DNA from: Candidatus Competibacteraceae bacterium
GTDB lineage: Bacteria; Pseudomonadota; Gammaproteobacteria; Competibacterales; Competibacteraceae
Reading direction: 5' to 3'
Assembly: GCA_016712625.1 (NCBI GenBank)
Contig: JADJQQ010000001.1
Span: 1-64,000, forward strand
Length of the DNA: 64,000 nt
In this document: one piece after another, positions 42,699 through 52,373 of the stretch
How positions within the stretch are numbered: the first letter of the stretch is position 1
How the letters are laid out: each line of letters begins with the position of its first letter
Made by a program: the position numbers and the translations under genes
Notes under the pieces: generated by a model
The model's input: the letters and a program-made list of their open reading frames with translations, nothing else
Database searches by the model: none
What the model was told of the DNA's origin: nothing

Positions 42699-43520
42699 TC
42701 AGATTTTGCCTTTGCTGCTGACTTTAGTTTCGGTTTTGGCTCTAGTTTTAGTTGTTAACCCTAACTCTCTTGGCAGACGGACATCCATGGCAATCGGCAA
42801 ATGATCGGAGTAGGCATGGCCTAGGACTTGGACCCGTTCCACCGTTATCGACGGCGAAACCAGAATATGATCGAGTTGCCGGTCCGGCCGCCAACTGGGA
42901 AAAGTATAAAGCCCCGGAGCGGGCTCGCACAGGCGAGCCGATGCCAGTAACGCCATCATTTCCGGGCTGTCCGAGCTACAATTGAGATCACCCATCAGAA
43001 TAACGTGCGGGCAATCCCGCACCAGATCAACCAGAAACTCGATCTGTCGCAACCGGCCGCGCCGGCCTAAAGCCATGTGCAGGATCAAGACATGGAGCAC
43101 GTCCGCGCCGTCGCCAAAGCGAACTTCCAGCACGCCCCGACCAGGGATCAAACCCGGCAGCTTGTGCTCGGTAATGGCGGTCGGCCGCAGCCGGCTCAAC
43201 AGGGCGTTACCGTGCTGAGAAATCATGCCGATCTTACGATTGGCTTGATCGAACAGATGCTCGAAGCCAGCGGAGTCGGCAAGATACTTCACCTGATTGA
43301 CGAAACCGCTACGCAAGCTGCCGGCATCGACTTCCTGCAATCCTACGATGTCATAGCCGGTCAGAATTCGGGCGATCCCATCGAGATTGGTCATCCGCGA
43401 CGGCACCGGCACCAAATGTTTCCAACTGCGGGTGAGATACTGGGAGTAGTTACATGTGCTCAGCCCACTTTGGATGTTATAGCTGAGTAGCCGGAGCCGA
43501 AGTTCATTTTGCCCGGTCAT
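42699..43520 (-). CDS. Endonuclease/exonuclease/phosphatase family protein
   Basis: A 273-residue metal-dependent hydrolase of the EEP superfamily. Motifs are LLSYNIQSG near 11, DIVGLQEVDAGS near 58 with the metal-binding Glu, MGDLNCSSDSPEM near 177, and DRQLDHILVSPS and YSDHLPIAMDV near 220 and 243 with the catalytic Asp and His. No signal peptide. Substrates in this family include DNA, phospholipids and inositol phosphates; it cannot be fixed here. The last 25 residues are a basic Lys/Thr-rich tail. The gene lies between dsbA and the fructosamine kinase gene on the minus strand. Confidence 0.85.
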   Translation of the reverse strand: MTGQNELRLRLLSYNIQSGLSTCNYSQYLTRSWKHLVPVPSRMTNLDGIARILTGYDIVGLQEVDAGSLRSGFVNQVKYLADSAGFEHLFDQANRKIGMISQHGNALLSRLRPTAITEHKLPGLIPGRGVLEVRFGDGADVLHVLILHMALGRRGRLRQIEFLVDLVRDCPHVILMGDLNCSSDSPEMMALLASARLCEPAPGLYTFPSWRPDRQLDHILVSPSITVERVQVLGHAYSDHLPIAMDVRLPRELGLTTKTRAKTETKVSSKGKI

Positions 43521-43550
43521 GATTCACCGCCTCGGCCTCCCACGCCAGTA

Positions 43551-44168
43551 TCAACGGGCAAGCAACAAGTCTACGACCGCAAAAAACTGCTGGGAACGCA
43601 CCTCGTATTGGCCATTGACGAAAATTGCCGGCACACCGCGCACCATGTAACGTTGCACCAATTGGTTGCCGCGGCGCAATTGCGTCTCGGTCTGAAAAGA
43701 TTTGTAAGCATTTCGAAAGGCGCCCTGATCCACACCGTGTTCGCCAAAAAACGCCGCCAGTTCATCTTCGCTGGCCAGCTTGCGCTTATCTCGGTGAATA
43801 GCGTCGAAGAGCGGCAGGTTTACCTTATCCAGCACCCCCAAGGTTTCGGCCGCATAATACGCGCGCGCGGTCGGCTCCCAACTGGGATTAAAAATGACTG
43901 GAATCCGCACGAAGACCACGTTATCCGGTTTGCGTTTGAGCCAGGCCTGTGACTCTGGTTCCAAATCGTGGCAGTGAGGACAGTTATAGGAGAAAAACTC
44001 GACCACCTCGGGCTTGTCGGGAACCGAAGTCGGTACGGGCGTCGCCAACCTGACGTAATCTTTGCCTTCCTGAAGCGAAGGCGTTACGGCTGGATCAGCG
44101 GCCCAGGCGACGGTCAGCGGTAGCGCGCACGCCAACCCAGCCAACAACAAACGGAAAGCTTTCGTCAT
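43551..44168 (-). CDS. dsbA: Thiol:disulfide interchange protein DsbA
   Basis: A 205-residue periplasmic thioredoxin-fold oxidase. The signal peptide ends at VAWAAD. The active site is CPHC in FFSYNCPHCHDLEPE near 58-73. The cis-proline loop is VPAIFVNGQYEV near 177-188. It introduces disulfide bonds into exported proteins, presumably with DsbB encoded elsewhere. It lies downstream of the cytochrome c maturation genes ccsA and resB, where thiol redox control of apocytochrome is also needed. Confidence 0.92.
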   Translation of the reverse strand: MTKAFRLLLAGLACALPLTVAWAADPAVTPSLQEGKDYVRLATPVPTSVPDKPEVVEFFSYNCPHCHDLEPESQAWLKRKPDNVVFVRIPVIFNPSWEPTARAYYAAETLGVLDKVNLPLFDAIHRDKRKLASEDELAAFFGEHGVDQGAFRNAYKSFQTETQLRRGNQLVQRYMVRGVPAIFVNGQYEVRSQQFFAVVDLLLAR

Positions 44169-44231
44169 AAAGATGGTTGCTCTTAGTTCAATAAGGTAGA
44201 AAAAGGAATCAACCCGGCAAATCGGCGGGGG

Positions 44232-45410
44232 CTATAAAGTGCCATAGGAATGCAATCCCGACAAAAACATGTTGACGCCCAGAAAGGCGAACAGAGTCAC
44301 AAAGAGACCGATTATCGCCCACCAAGCCATCGGCGCGCCGCGCCAGCCCTTGGTCAGGCGCAGGTGCAACCAAGCCGCATAGTTGAGCCAAACGATCAGT
44401 GCCCAGGTTTCCTTGGGGTCCCACGACCAGTAACCCCCCCATGCTTCAGCTGCCCATAACGCGCCGAGGATCGTCGCAATGGTGAAAGCCGCGAAACCGA
44501 GGGCGATGGCCTTGTACATTACATCGTCCAATAATTCCAGCGGCGGCAGCACTTGCGCCATCAAGCCGTCGGGACGATGCGCCTCCGCGCCCGACCTGAG
44601 CAAAAACGCCACGCCCAGCATGGCCGCCAAAGCGAAAGCACCATAGCCGATAAAGTTGGCGGGTACATGAATTTTCATCCAATAGCTTTGCAAGGCGGGT
44701 ATCAGCGGTTGAATGTGATGCGCTTGTCGGTCGAAGGTATACCACAACAGAAACGCAACCGCGCCGCTGATCACCAACAGCACAAACCCCCCCATGGCTC
44801 GCGTGCGGTAACGATCCTCGTAAAAGAGATACAGCAAGGCGGTGATCAGCGCGAACAAGATAAAGACTTCGTACAGATTACTCACTGGAATATGACCAAT
44901 GTCGGCGCCGAGCAAATACGACTCGCGCCAGCGCACCAACAAGCCGGTCAGGCCAATGCCGGTCGCGCTCCAAGTCAAGGCGGTAGCGGTTTTACCAATA
45001 AACGCGGAGCGTCCGAACAGGGCCACGAAATAAGTGAAGGTCGCCAGGACATACAAACTACTCATCCACATGAAAGCAGCTTGGCTTTCCAAAAAATACT
45101 TGAGCAGAAAATCGCTCTTGCGTAGTTCAAAATGAGTTCCATAACGCCATAACGCCATAACGGCCAACACCGTCACAATCAGGGTAAAAAGCCGCGCCGG
45201 CTTCCAATATAAACCCCAGGCAATCAACGCAATGGTAGCGCCAAGCGGAATGGCGATTTCATAACGATCCATGTAGGGCTGGTAAAGGGTATACGCGTAC
45301 CCAGACCCCACCAGTACGAGCAGTCCCCACAGGATGTCCCAAAGGGTCAATCTTTGCCAGAGAGACGGTTGGTCCCATTGCTCCAGCACTACTTGATGCG
45401 TTATGGCCAT
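44232..45410 (-). CDS. ccsA: Cytochrome c biogenesis protein CcsA/CcsB (system II, ResC-like)
   Basis: A 392-residue polytopic membrane protein with about eight to ten helices. It has the tryptophan-rich haem-handling segment WGGYWSWDPKETWALIVWLNY near 325-345, and conserved histidines around HIPVSNLYEVFI and HIQPLIPAL. With ResB it forms the system II haem lyase that transfers haem to apocytochromes in the periplasm. The start is placed at the ATG at 45410. It follows resB by 97 bases on the minus strand; dsbA follows. Confidence 0.9.
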   Translation of the reverse strand: MAITHQVVLEQWDQPSLWQRLTLWDILWGLLVLVGSGYAYTLYQPYMDRYEIAIPLGATIALIAWGLYWKPARLFTLIVTVLAVMALWRYGTHFELRKSDFLLKYFLESQAAFMWMSSLYVLATFTYFVALFGRSAFIGKTATALTWSATGIGLTGLLVRWRESYLLGADIGHIPVSNLYEVFILFALITALLYLFYEDRYRTRAMGGFVLLVISGAVAFLLWYTFDRQAHHIQPLIPALQSYWMKIHVPANFIGYGAFALAAMLGVAFLLRSGAEAHRPDGLMAQVLPPLELLDDVMYKAIALGFAAFTIATILGALWAAEAWGGYWSWDPKETWALIVWLNYAAWLHLRLTKGWRGAPMAWWAIIGLFVTLFAFLGVNMFLSGLHSYGTL

Positions 45411-45507
45411 CGTTAACAAGCCTCTTCGGAGCGGCGCCACTCATACGGAATGGCTTAAGAATTATGGGAGATGAAAAAACCACCTTTAATAATATTTAGT
45501 ATGTCCC

Positions 45508-47535
45508 TCATGCCCCTTCCCCAAGCGCTAGCGCAGCGACGCCAAGCCGTTGGCTCAAGGTTGTTTGCAACAGGGAAAATTCTTGGGAGAAATCGGCTTG
45601 ACGGCGGTTGGCCGTGCCAGCCACCACCAGCCGGGTAGCGCCCTCTTCGACGGCCAGCCACACCCAGATCCGACGATGTGAAGTATAAAACATGATGAAA
45701 ACACCCGTGACCAACAATAAAAAACCGGCGTAGACAATAAACGTCCCACCACTATGGGTCACTTGCAATCCAGAGGCTTCAACCTGCTGGAAACCGCTCA
45801 GTTGCAGGTAGAACGGCGCCTCATAACTCGATAACGACGCCAGTGCGGAAAGCGCGTCATTAAAAAACGCATCCTCGCTCTCGCCGATACCCTCTTCCAC
45901 CTTGATCCCTTCCTCACGCAATATTTCAAGGAAAAGCTCTGCCAAGGTATCGCGCAGGATATTGAAATACAGTTTGGTCGCTTCCTGCAACCGATCAGGG
46001 GGCACAACAGCCTTGGCGCGCTCCGAAACCGCCGTAAACCCCCCGTGGAGGAACAAATTGAGCAGGTTTGCACGCACCACATTCAAATCACGCTGAAAAT
46101 CGGGATTTTCGGTCGTGGGTTCCGATCGTTTCAGAGCGGTTTTTACCCAATCCGCATCGTGCAAACGGGCGTTGAATTTTAAAAAGCGTTCGGGGCTGTT
46201 GTTGGCGGCCGGGATATGGAGATAGTTATAAGGCTCTCCCGGACGGGCTCGCATACCACTGATATAAAACCAGCGGCCTTCCAGCTGAGCGGGAGCCATG
46301 TAGTTAAAATACTCTCGCGCCTCGCCCGAGGCAGTGCGCAGTTTAAAGCTAAAACTGGGGCCGAAGTTACGAAATTTGCGATCACCCGGCTTCGCATCCG
46401 GCTCCGGTAACAAATTGAATAACCGAAAATCGTCCAGCTCCAGATTCAGCGGCCCGGTCGATCCAGTGAGCTTCAGCCCGTTGCCGACTTCACTTTTCAA
46501 TTCGACGGGTTCCAATCGAGTCCCAGATAGGGGCCAAGCACGCAATTCCAGCTTGGAGCCCCCATCGCCAAAATCGGACTGATAAATGGCGTATCCGCGA
46601 TAAACCAGCGGGTGGTTGACCTGAATCGTGGCTGCTAATGGTTGATCGCCCAACTGCTCCCGATCATGGATGCGAAGTCGGCTAATGAAAGATTTCGGTT
46701 GGCCCGTATCGTAGTAGGCCACTTGGAAATCTTCCAGTTCAATGGAGAATGGCAGCTCTTGGACCAGGAACCCATCGCGCAAGCGCAGAAAAACAAAATT
46801 GGCGGCGCTGCCCTCCGGCAACATCACATTCCCTCGAAAAGCTGGCACCGCGCCAGGTTGCAGCCTGCTGATCGCGGGTACGTCGCGAGACGACAGATCG
46901 CGTTTTTCAATTGCGATCTCCCCGCGCCATTCCTTGAGTTTCAACCACAGATTGCCATCCAGCAGACCACCGATGCCGATCACGACCACGGCCGCATGCG
47001 TAAAGAGATAACCGAGGCGGTTATAGCGCCCTTTCATGGCCGCCGCCACCTGATGATCGCCGTAATCCCGTAACCGCCAACGATAGCCACGCGCCCGAAA
47101 AGCGCCGGTGACTTCCGCCAATACCTGCTCGACATTGCGCTCTGGCACCAGCCACTCAGCCCTTTGGTGAAAACCGCGCAAGGAATTCAGCTGGATCTGG
47201 GTGCGAAACCGCATCATCTCGCGCAGCATGGCCGGGACCTGCCGGTATAGGCAAACGCTGGTCGAGACAATCAGAAAAGCTAGAATGCCGATGAACCACA
47301 GGCTACCGTAGACATCGTACAAACCCAACCAGCGAAATACTTCAAACCAAAAAGGTCCAAACTTGAGGACGTAGTTCGGATACGGCTGGTTCTGTTGCAA
47401 CACCGTACCGACCACCGAGGCGATGGCAATGGCGACCAGCAAGGTAATCGCCAGGTTCATCGAACCCAAAAATTCGAGCAACACCCAGCCCAGGGTGCGC
47501 CGTGAGATCATCTCGCGCGGGGTAGCTTCGTTCAC
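45508..47535 (-). CDS. resB: Cytochrome c biogenesis protein ResB
   Basis: A 675-residue ResB/Ccs1 protein. Membrane helices are near residues 12-40 (LEFLGSMNLAITLLVAIAIAS), 75-92, 165-185 and 605-625. The large periplasmic domain between the third and fourth (about 190-600) is typical of the family. The GYLFTHAAVVVIGIGG and late YAGFLLLVTGVFIMFY segments are recognisable. It forms the haem lyase with CcsA. The start is a GTG at 47535 with a weak ribosome-binding site. It is the first gene of resB-ccsA, with a terminator and cytochrome c4 upstream. Confidence 0.92.
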   Translation of the reverse strand: MNEATPREMISRRTLGWVLLEFLGSMNLAITLLVAIAIASVVGTVLQQNQPYPNYVLKFGPFWFEVFRWLGLYDVYGSLWFIGILAFLIVSTSVCLYRQVPAMLREMMRFRTQIQLNSLRGFHQRAEWLVPERNVEQVLAEVTGAFRARGYRWRLRDYGDHQVAAAMKGRYNRLGYLFTHAAVVVIGIGGLLDGNLWLKLKEWRGEIAIEKRDLSSRDVPAISRLQPGAVPAFRGNVMLPEGSAANFVFLRLRDGFLVQELPFSIELEDFQVAYYDTGQPKSFISRLRIHDREQLGDQPLAATIQVNHPLVYRGYAIYQSDFGDGGSKLELRAWPLSGTRLEPVELKSEVGNGLKLTGSTGPLNLELDDFRLFNLLPEPDAKPGDRKFRNFGPSFSFKLRTASGEAREYFNYMAPAQLEGRWFYISGMRARPGEPYNYLHIPAANNSPERFLKFNARLHDADWVKTALKRSEPTTENPDFQRDLNVVRANLLNLFLHGGFTAVSERAKAVVPPDRLQEATKLYFNILRDTLAELFLEILREEGIKVEEGIGESEDAFFNDALSALASLSSYEAPFYLQLSGFQQVEASGLQVTHSGGTFIVYAGFLLLVTGVFIMFYTSHRRIWVWLAVEEGATRLVVAGTANRRQADFSQEFSLLQTTLSQRLGVAALALGEGA

Positions 47536-47630
47536 GAATCAATCTGAAGATTACAGGGGGACGCCTGTTCGACCCGGCTTACCACAAAGCGTTCACGCTT
47601 CGACCGGAAACAGGGTAAATCAATGGCGCA

Positions 47631-47657
47631 AAAAAGGGTGGCCCTACGGCCACCCTC
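47631..47657 (-). terminator. Terminator after cytochrome c4 gene
   Basis: On the minus strand AGGGTGGCC (47657-47649) pairs with GGCCACCCT (47644-47636) around a 4-base loop and is followed by a T-run. It lies about 40 bases after the cytochrome gene stop. Confidence 0.85.
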
Positions 47658-47695
47658 CTCAACGACTACGGGTTTTCAGCTCGATGCGCCGGGTC

Positions 47696-48303
47696 TTATT
47701 GTAAACCTTGAATGTACGACGAAACGGCTTTTATTTCCGGGTCAGTCATCTTGGCGGCAATATTGCGCATCATCTGACCCGCGTCATTGGTCCGCTCCAT
47801 GGCCCGGAACGCTTTAAGCTGGGTTTCCAAATATTCAGTATGCTGGGCGGCAATCGCGGGGAACTTGGCGGCGGGGTTGCCAGCGCCGACAGCGCCGTGG
47901 CACGCCGCGCAGGCCGACACGCCGCTGTTCAGATTACCGCCGCGAAAGAGCGCTTCGCCCTGAGGGGCTAAAGTCTTATCAGCCGCCGCGCGGGCAACCT
48001 GCTGTGAAGCGTAATAAGCGGCCAAGTCTTCCATATCCTGCGGGCTTAAGGGGGCAACCATACCCAACATGATCGGATTAACGCGCGCGCCGCTCTTGTA
48101 TTCTTGCAGTTGTTTGAGCAGATAATCGGCGCTCTGGCCGGCCAGCTTGGGATATTGCGTAACAGCGCTGTTGCCGTCCGGGCCATGACAAGCGGCGCAA
48201 GTCGTAGATTTGGCCTTCCCGGCGGTGGCATCACCAGCGGCCAAAGCGGCGGTCGCGGAACCGAGCAGTGCGCAGGTGGCGGCGATCACAACGAATTTTT
48301 CAT
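47696..48303 (-). CDS. Dihaem cytochrome c4, frame broken by a 1-base shift near its start
   Basis: A periplasmic dihaem cytochrome of about 202 residues after repair. There are two CxxCH haem sites (CAACHGPDGNS and CAACHGAVGAG) with methionine ligands in the two domains, as in cytochrome c4, an electron donor to terminal oxidases. The open frame itself would begin at an internal GTG/ATC, cutting the signal peptide. One base added to the run 48296-48300 joins an ATG at 48303 as MKKFVVIAATCALLGSATAAL, a proper signal peptide. AGGAG lies 10 bases before that ATG, strongly supporting it. Divergent from engB; resB-ccsA lies downstream. Confidence 0.85.
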
Positions 48304-48483
48304 TTTTAGAATGCTCCTGTACGATGACGGTATTCGGTTCAGGCGACCAGCCGCCCGCCTGAAAATAATAACGCAGTTCGGCGGGCTAGTCTCGCTTGCT
48401 TGTGGCGGTATCGGTGCTCGCTTCGGTTGGCTCCGCCCAACGAAAGCAACGGTTTTATATATCAGTTTCGGCTCACAAGTTCA

Positions 48484-49125
48484 ATGAGAAACCCCAGTAA
48501 TCCTATCCCTATTGAGGGTGCGTCCACCCGAGCGGCCCGCTATCGCGCGGCGCGCTTTCTAAACAGCGTCAACGCCTTGTCGCAGTTGCCGCCCGATACC
48601 GGTCGGGAAGTGGCTTTCGCCGGTCGTTCCAACGCTGGCAAATCCAGTGCTCTCAATCTATTAACCGGTCAACGAGGTTTGGCGCGGACTAGTAAGACGC
48701 CAGGCCGCACCCAATTGTTAAATTTTTTTCTGGTGGGGCCGGAACGCTATCTGGTTGATCTCCCAGGCTACGGCTTTGCGCAAGTGCCCGATGCAATCCG
48801 TCGCCACTGGCAAGCCCTGCTGGAACGTTACCTGCGAGAGCGTCAAGCCCTGGGCGGGCTGCTGTTGCTGATGGATATTCGCCAGCCGCTGACTGACCTG
48901 GATCGGCGGTTGCTCGATCGCCTGGCCGCGCGCGGCTTACCCGTGCATGTCCTGCTGACCAAAGCCGACAAGCTCGGTCGCGGCAAGGCTACAGCCGCCT
49001 TACGCCAAGCGCGGGAAACGCTCGACAGCGACTTTCCGGGCGTGAGCGCCCAACTTTTTTCGGTGCTCACGCGTGAGGGGGTAAACGAAGCCCACGCCCT
49101 ATTGGATCGCTGGCTAGGCTATTAA
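48484..49125 (+). CDS. engB: Ribosome biogenesis GTPase EngB (YihA/YsxC)
   Basis: A 213-residue small GTPase. G1 is FAGRSNAGKSSALNLL near 40-55, followed by the switch region TSKTPGRTQLLNFF. G3 is VDLPGYGFAQVP near 84, G4 is LLTKADKLGRGK near 151, and G5 is FSVLTREGV. It is essential for 50S subunit assembly in many bacteria. The ATG at 48484 is chosen; the longer in-frame start would reach into the divergent cytochrome promoter. It is convergent with the DUF484 gene, only 9 bases away. Confidence 0.94.
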   Translation: MRNPSNPIPIEGASTRAARYRAARFLNSVNALSQLPPDTGREVAFAGRSNAGKSSALNLLTGQRGLARTSKTPGRTQLLNFFLVGPERYLVDLPGYGFAQVPDAIRRHWQALLERYLRERQALGGLLLLMDIRQPLTDLDRRLLDRLAARGLPVHVLLTKADKLGRGKATAALRQARETLDSDFPGVSAQLFSVLTREGVNEAHALLDRWLGY

Positions 49126-49134
49126 CCGATTCGC

Positions 49135-49877
49135 TTAGCCCCGCTCGCGGGCGGAAGGCGGATCGTCGGACCGAGGGATCGGCAACCCGCGCGCCAGCAG
49201 TCGCGTTTGCAGCGCTTGGCTGACCAATTCACCGATTCGTTCCAAAAACAACGTGCCGACCGCCGGATGAAACCGATCGGGATCGACGCTGCCAACCACC
49301 AGCAGCCCGCGCCAATTTCCGCCGCCACCGAGAGGAATCAGCGCCGCCGATACGACCGTGGCGGCGCCCTGACCGCACAAAGCGGTAGCCTGCTCCGGAC
49401 TCAGCCGACCACATTGAGGTTGGCCCGCTCGAAAGACCCCTTCGCACAAACTCACTACATCCGGCCGGAGAAACTCCTCCACCGCACTCAAGTCAGCCGC
49501 CGGCGGCCAGCCAAACACAGCACGATACAATCAGCCTTGAATTCATCGCGCAGAATCGCCTTGATCCCGTGCAGCAATTCATCCAACCCCCCGCGCGCGT
49601 CGAGTAGAGTCAACGCCAGCCGCTGCACGCGTTCCGCCAACCGGTCGTTGTCGCGAGCGATAGAGACCAACTCCAGCAATGTATCGTGCAAACGCTGGCA
49701 ACGCTCCCGCAACAGCTGATTTTGATACTCCAGCAGCGAAACCGCCGGCTTGCAAGGATGCGGAACGCGCAAGCTCTGCGTCAACTCGGGATGATTGGCG
49801 AAAAATTCGGGATGGTCGCGTAGATAAGCCACCAGCGCGGGTTCGGGATCATCCCCAGTCAACTGATCGTTTGCCAT
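49135..49877 (-). CDS. DUF484 family protein (YigA-like), frame broken by a 1-base shift
   Basis: About 247 residues if repaired. The first part has VAYLRDHPEFFANHPELTQSL and SLLEYQNQLLRERCQRLHDTLLEL (coiled coil), the classical DUF484 N-terminus. The second is a GAF-like domain (LIPLGGGGNWRGLLVVGSVDP). The frame runs to a stop at 49488, whereas the rest lies in another frame from about 49515. Adding one base around 49501-49515 (a GG/CC or TTT run on the minus strand) joins ADCIVL to GWPPAADLSA. DUF484 genes usually sit between dapF and xerC. Here it overlaps dapF by 19 bases, but xerC is missing and engB faces it. Confidence 0.8.
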
Positions 49878-50701
49878 TCCAGCTGTCCTTCGAATACGGT
49901 CGTCGCCGATCCGGTCATGGTGACCGACTCCCCTTCTCCGGCCCAGTGGATGCTTAATTCGCCGCCCGCTAATCCGACACGGACGCTAGGTTCCAACACG
50001 CCGCTCACCCGGCCAGCCACCACCGCCGCGCAAGCGCCGCTGCCGCAGGCCAGCGTTTCACCGACGCCGCGTTCGAAGACCCGCAGCCGGATATGATCGG
50101 GCGCGACGATCTGCATGAAGCCGACGTTGGCGCGCTTGGGAAAACGGCCGTGCCGCTCCAACAAAGGGCCTAAGTGCGCGACCGGGGCGCGATCCACATC
50201 CGCCACCACCAGCACCGCGTGCGGGTTGCCCATCGACACGGCCCCAATTGCCATATCGACGCCATCGGCGGCAATGAGATACTGTTTGGCGCGTTGGGTG
50301 GCGAAGAAGGGAATGTCGGCCGGCTCCAGCTTCGGTTGGCCCATATCCACCGCCACCTGACCATTCGGCTGGATTTGGAGCCGTAACAGCCCACCAGCGG
50401 TTATCACCCGTATCTCATCACGATCGATCAAGCCATGATCACGCACGAAGCGCGCGAAGCAGCGAGCGCCGTTGCCGCATTGTTCCACTTCGCCGCCGTC
50501 GGCGTTGAAAATGCGGTAACGGAAATCGGCGTCAGGCCGCTCGGACGCTTCCACCAGCAACACCTGATCGCAGCCGACACCAAAGTGGCGATCCGCCAAA
50601 TACCGAATCCGCTCTGGGCCGAGCGTCACGGTTTGCGAAATACCGTCGATCACCACAAAATCGTTGCCGAGTCCGTGCATCTTGGTAAATCGCAGGGTCA
50701 T
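49859..50701 (-). CDS. dapF: Diaminopimelate epimerase
   Basis: A 280-residue PLP-independent epimerase converting LL- to meso-diaminopimelate for lysine and peptidoglycan synthesis. The two active-site cysteines are in VEQCGNGARCFARF near residue 73 and ETLACGSGACAAV near 217. The N-terminus TKMHGLGNDFVVIDG is diagnostic. It lies downstream of lysA in a minus-strand group, though two additional genes separate them. Confidence 0.95.
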   Translation of the reverse strand: MTLRFTKMHGLGNDFVVIDGISQTVTLGPERIRYLADRHFGVGCDQVLLVEASERPDADFRYRIFNADGGEVEQCGNGARCFARFVRDHGLIDRDEIRVITAGGLLRLQIQPNGQVAVDMGQPKLEPADIPFFATQRAKQYLIAADGVDMAIGAVSMGNPHAVLVVADVDRAPVAHLGPLLERHGRFPKRANVGFMQIVAPDHIRLRVFERGVGETLACGSGACAAVVAGRVSGVLEPSVRVGLAGGELSIHWAGEGESVTMTGSATTVFEGQLEWQTIS

Positions 50702-50741
50702 GGGTTGGCCCGCCCAACGCGAAAAATGGGGTTAGGGGAAA

Positions 50742-52289
50742 TCAATTTCGTCCGGTCCAGGCGATCTTATATAAATCCAGCCGTCGGTCGCGAAAATTAC
50801 GCACGCTGCCGTGGGTGCGCATTTCCTTCAAATTATCCAAATCCAGATCGACGATCAGCGTCATTTCGGTGTTCGGCGTAGCCTCGGCGGCGATGGCGTC
50901 GTGGGGAAAAGCGAAATCTGACGGGGTAAACACCGCCGCTTGCGAGTATTGCATGTCCATGTTTTCCACTTTCGGCAAGTTGCCGACGCTGCCGGAAATG
51001 ACCACGTAACATTCGTTCTCGATCGCCCGCGCCTGAGCGCAACGCCGCACCCGCAAATAGGCGTTCTTGGTGTCGGTCCAGAACGGGACGAACAAAATCT
51101 GCATCCCCTGATCGGCCAACAGACGCGGGAGCTCCGGAAATTCCACATCGTAGCAGATTAAGATACCGATCTTGCCGAAGTCCAGCTCAAACACCTGGAG
51201 TCTGTCACCCCCCTGGAGACCCCAGTACGACCGTTCGTCCGGCGTGATATGCAATTTGGACTGTTTGTCCCAGGTACCGTCGCGCCGGCAGAGGTAAGCC
51301 GCATTGCACAGCGCGCCACCCTCATATTCCGGCATGCTGCCGGCGATGATATTCACATTATAGGCGATCGCCAATTCCAAAATGGCATCGCGCAAGGGCT
51401 CAGTGTATTCGGCCAGTTGCCGCACCGCCTCGGCGGTATTGTGCTGGTTGAACTGCGCCATCAGCGGGCCGTTGAAAAACTCCGGGAACAGCACGACATC
51501 GGTTTTGTAGCCAGCGACCGCATCCACGAAGTATTCGACCTGCTGTAACAGTTCCTCCAGCGAGGCGGTCTGACGCATCTGCCATTGCACCGCCCCGACC
51601 CGCACCACCGACTTGCGGCCGCCGATGAGGACTTCCTTCTCCTCGTAATAGATATTGAGCCATTCCAACAGCACCGCGTAAGCCTTGGAGTCCGTATCGT
51701 CCGGCAAATAGCCGGTGACGATCCGGCGCACATGAAAATCGTTGGCCAGTTGGAACGTCAGGATCGGATCGACCAGCTCCTTGGCTTTGACCATTTCCAC
51801 ATACTGCTGCGGGCTCATATCGCCGGCGTATTTGCCATAGCCCGGAATCCGGCCGCCGACCATGATGGCGCGCAAGTTCAGCTTGCCGCACAACTCCTTG
51901 CGGGCGTCGTACAGCCGCCGGCCCAACCGCATGTCGCGATAGTTGGGATGGACGAAAATATCAACCCCGTATAAGGTATCGCCGTTCGGATCGTGGGTGG
52001 TGAGATAACCGTCCCCGATGATTTGCCAGTACGTATGGCGGTCGCCGTAACGACCGTAATCGACGATCAGGCTAAGGGCGGACGCCACCACCTTGCCGTT
52101 GTCTTCAATACATATTTGTCCTTCCGGAAAGCGGGCGATTTGAGAAGCAAACTGCTCGCGGCTCCAGGCACCGTCCATGTTGTGATAAACCAGCTCCATG
52201 ATTTCCTGAACGTCGCCGTAGTCGGACAAACGAAGATTGCGTAACTTGAGCCGGTGCTGGACCGGATGTTCTGCGGCTCTTTCAGTCAT
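50742..52289 (-). CDS. GNAT acetyltransferase - carbon-nitrogen hydrolase fusion
   Basis: A 515-residue two-domain protein. The N-terminal 200 residues are GNAT-like (IFVHPNYRDMRLGRRLYDARKE, the acetyl-CoA-binding loop, near 125-146). The C-terminal 290 are a nitrilase-superfamily hydrolase with Glu in VVLFPEFFNGPL, Lys in WDKQSKLHITPDE and Cys in GILICYDVEFPEL. This fusion is a known conserved architecture in proteobacteria, with no firmly established substrate. The start is the ATG at 52289; the longer in-frame frame adds only an implausible hydrophobic tail. It sits between lysA/CoA-binding gene and dapF on the minus strand. Confidence 0.88.
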   Translation of the reverse strand: MTERAAEHPVQHRLKLRNLRLSDYGDVQEIMELVYHNMDGAWSREQFASQIARFPEGQICIEDNGKVVASALSLIVDYGRYGDRHTYWQIIGDGYLTTHDPNGDTLYGVDIFVHPNYRDMRLGRRLYDARKELCGKLNLRAIMVGGRIPGYGKYAGDMSPQQYVEMVKAKELVDPILTFQLANDFHVRRIVTGYLPDDTDSKAYAVLLEWLNIYYEEKEVLIGGRKSVVRVGAVQWQMRQTASLEELLQQVEYFVDAVAGYKTDVVLFPEFFNGPLMAQFNQHNTAEAVRQLAEYTEPLRDAILELAIAYNVNIIAGSMPEYEGGALCNAAYLCRRDGTWDKQSKLHITPDERSYWGLQGGDRLQVFELDFGKIGILICYDVEFPELPRLLADQGMQILFVPFWTDTKNAYLRVRRCAQARAIENECYVVISGSVGNLPKVENMDMQYSQAAVFTPSDFAFPHDAIAAEATPNTEMTLIVDLDLDNLKEMRTHGSVRNFRDRRLDLYKIAWTGRN

Positions 52290-52373
52290 GACGAAACTTG
52301 AGGTTGTAAAGCGGGGGCTTAAACATATCAGAGGATGATTAAAGAAAAACAGCAGAATAGCCGTAATACCCAA

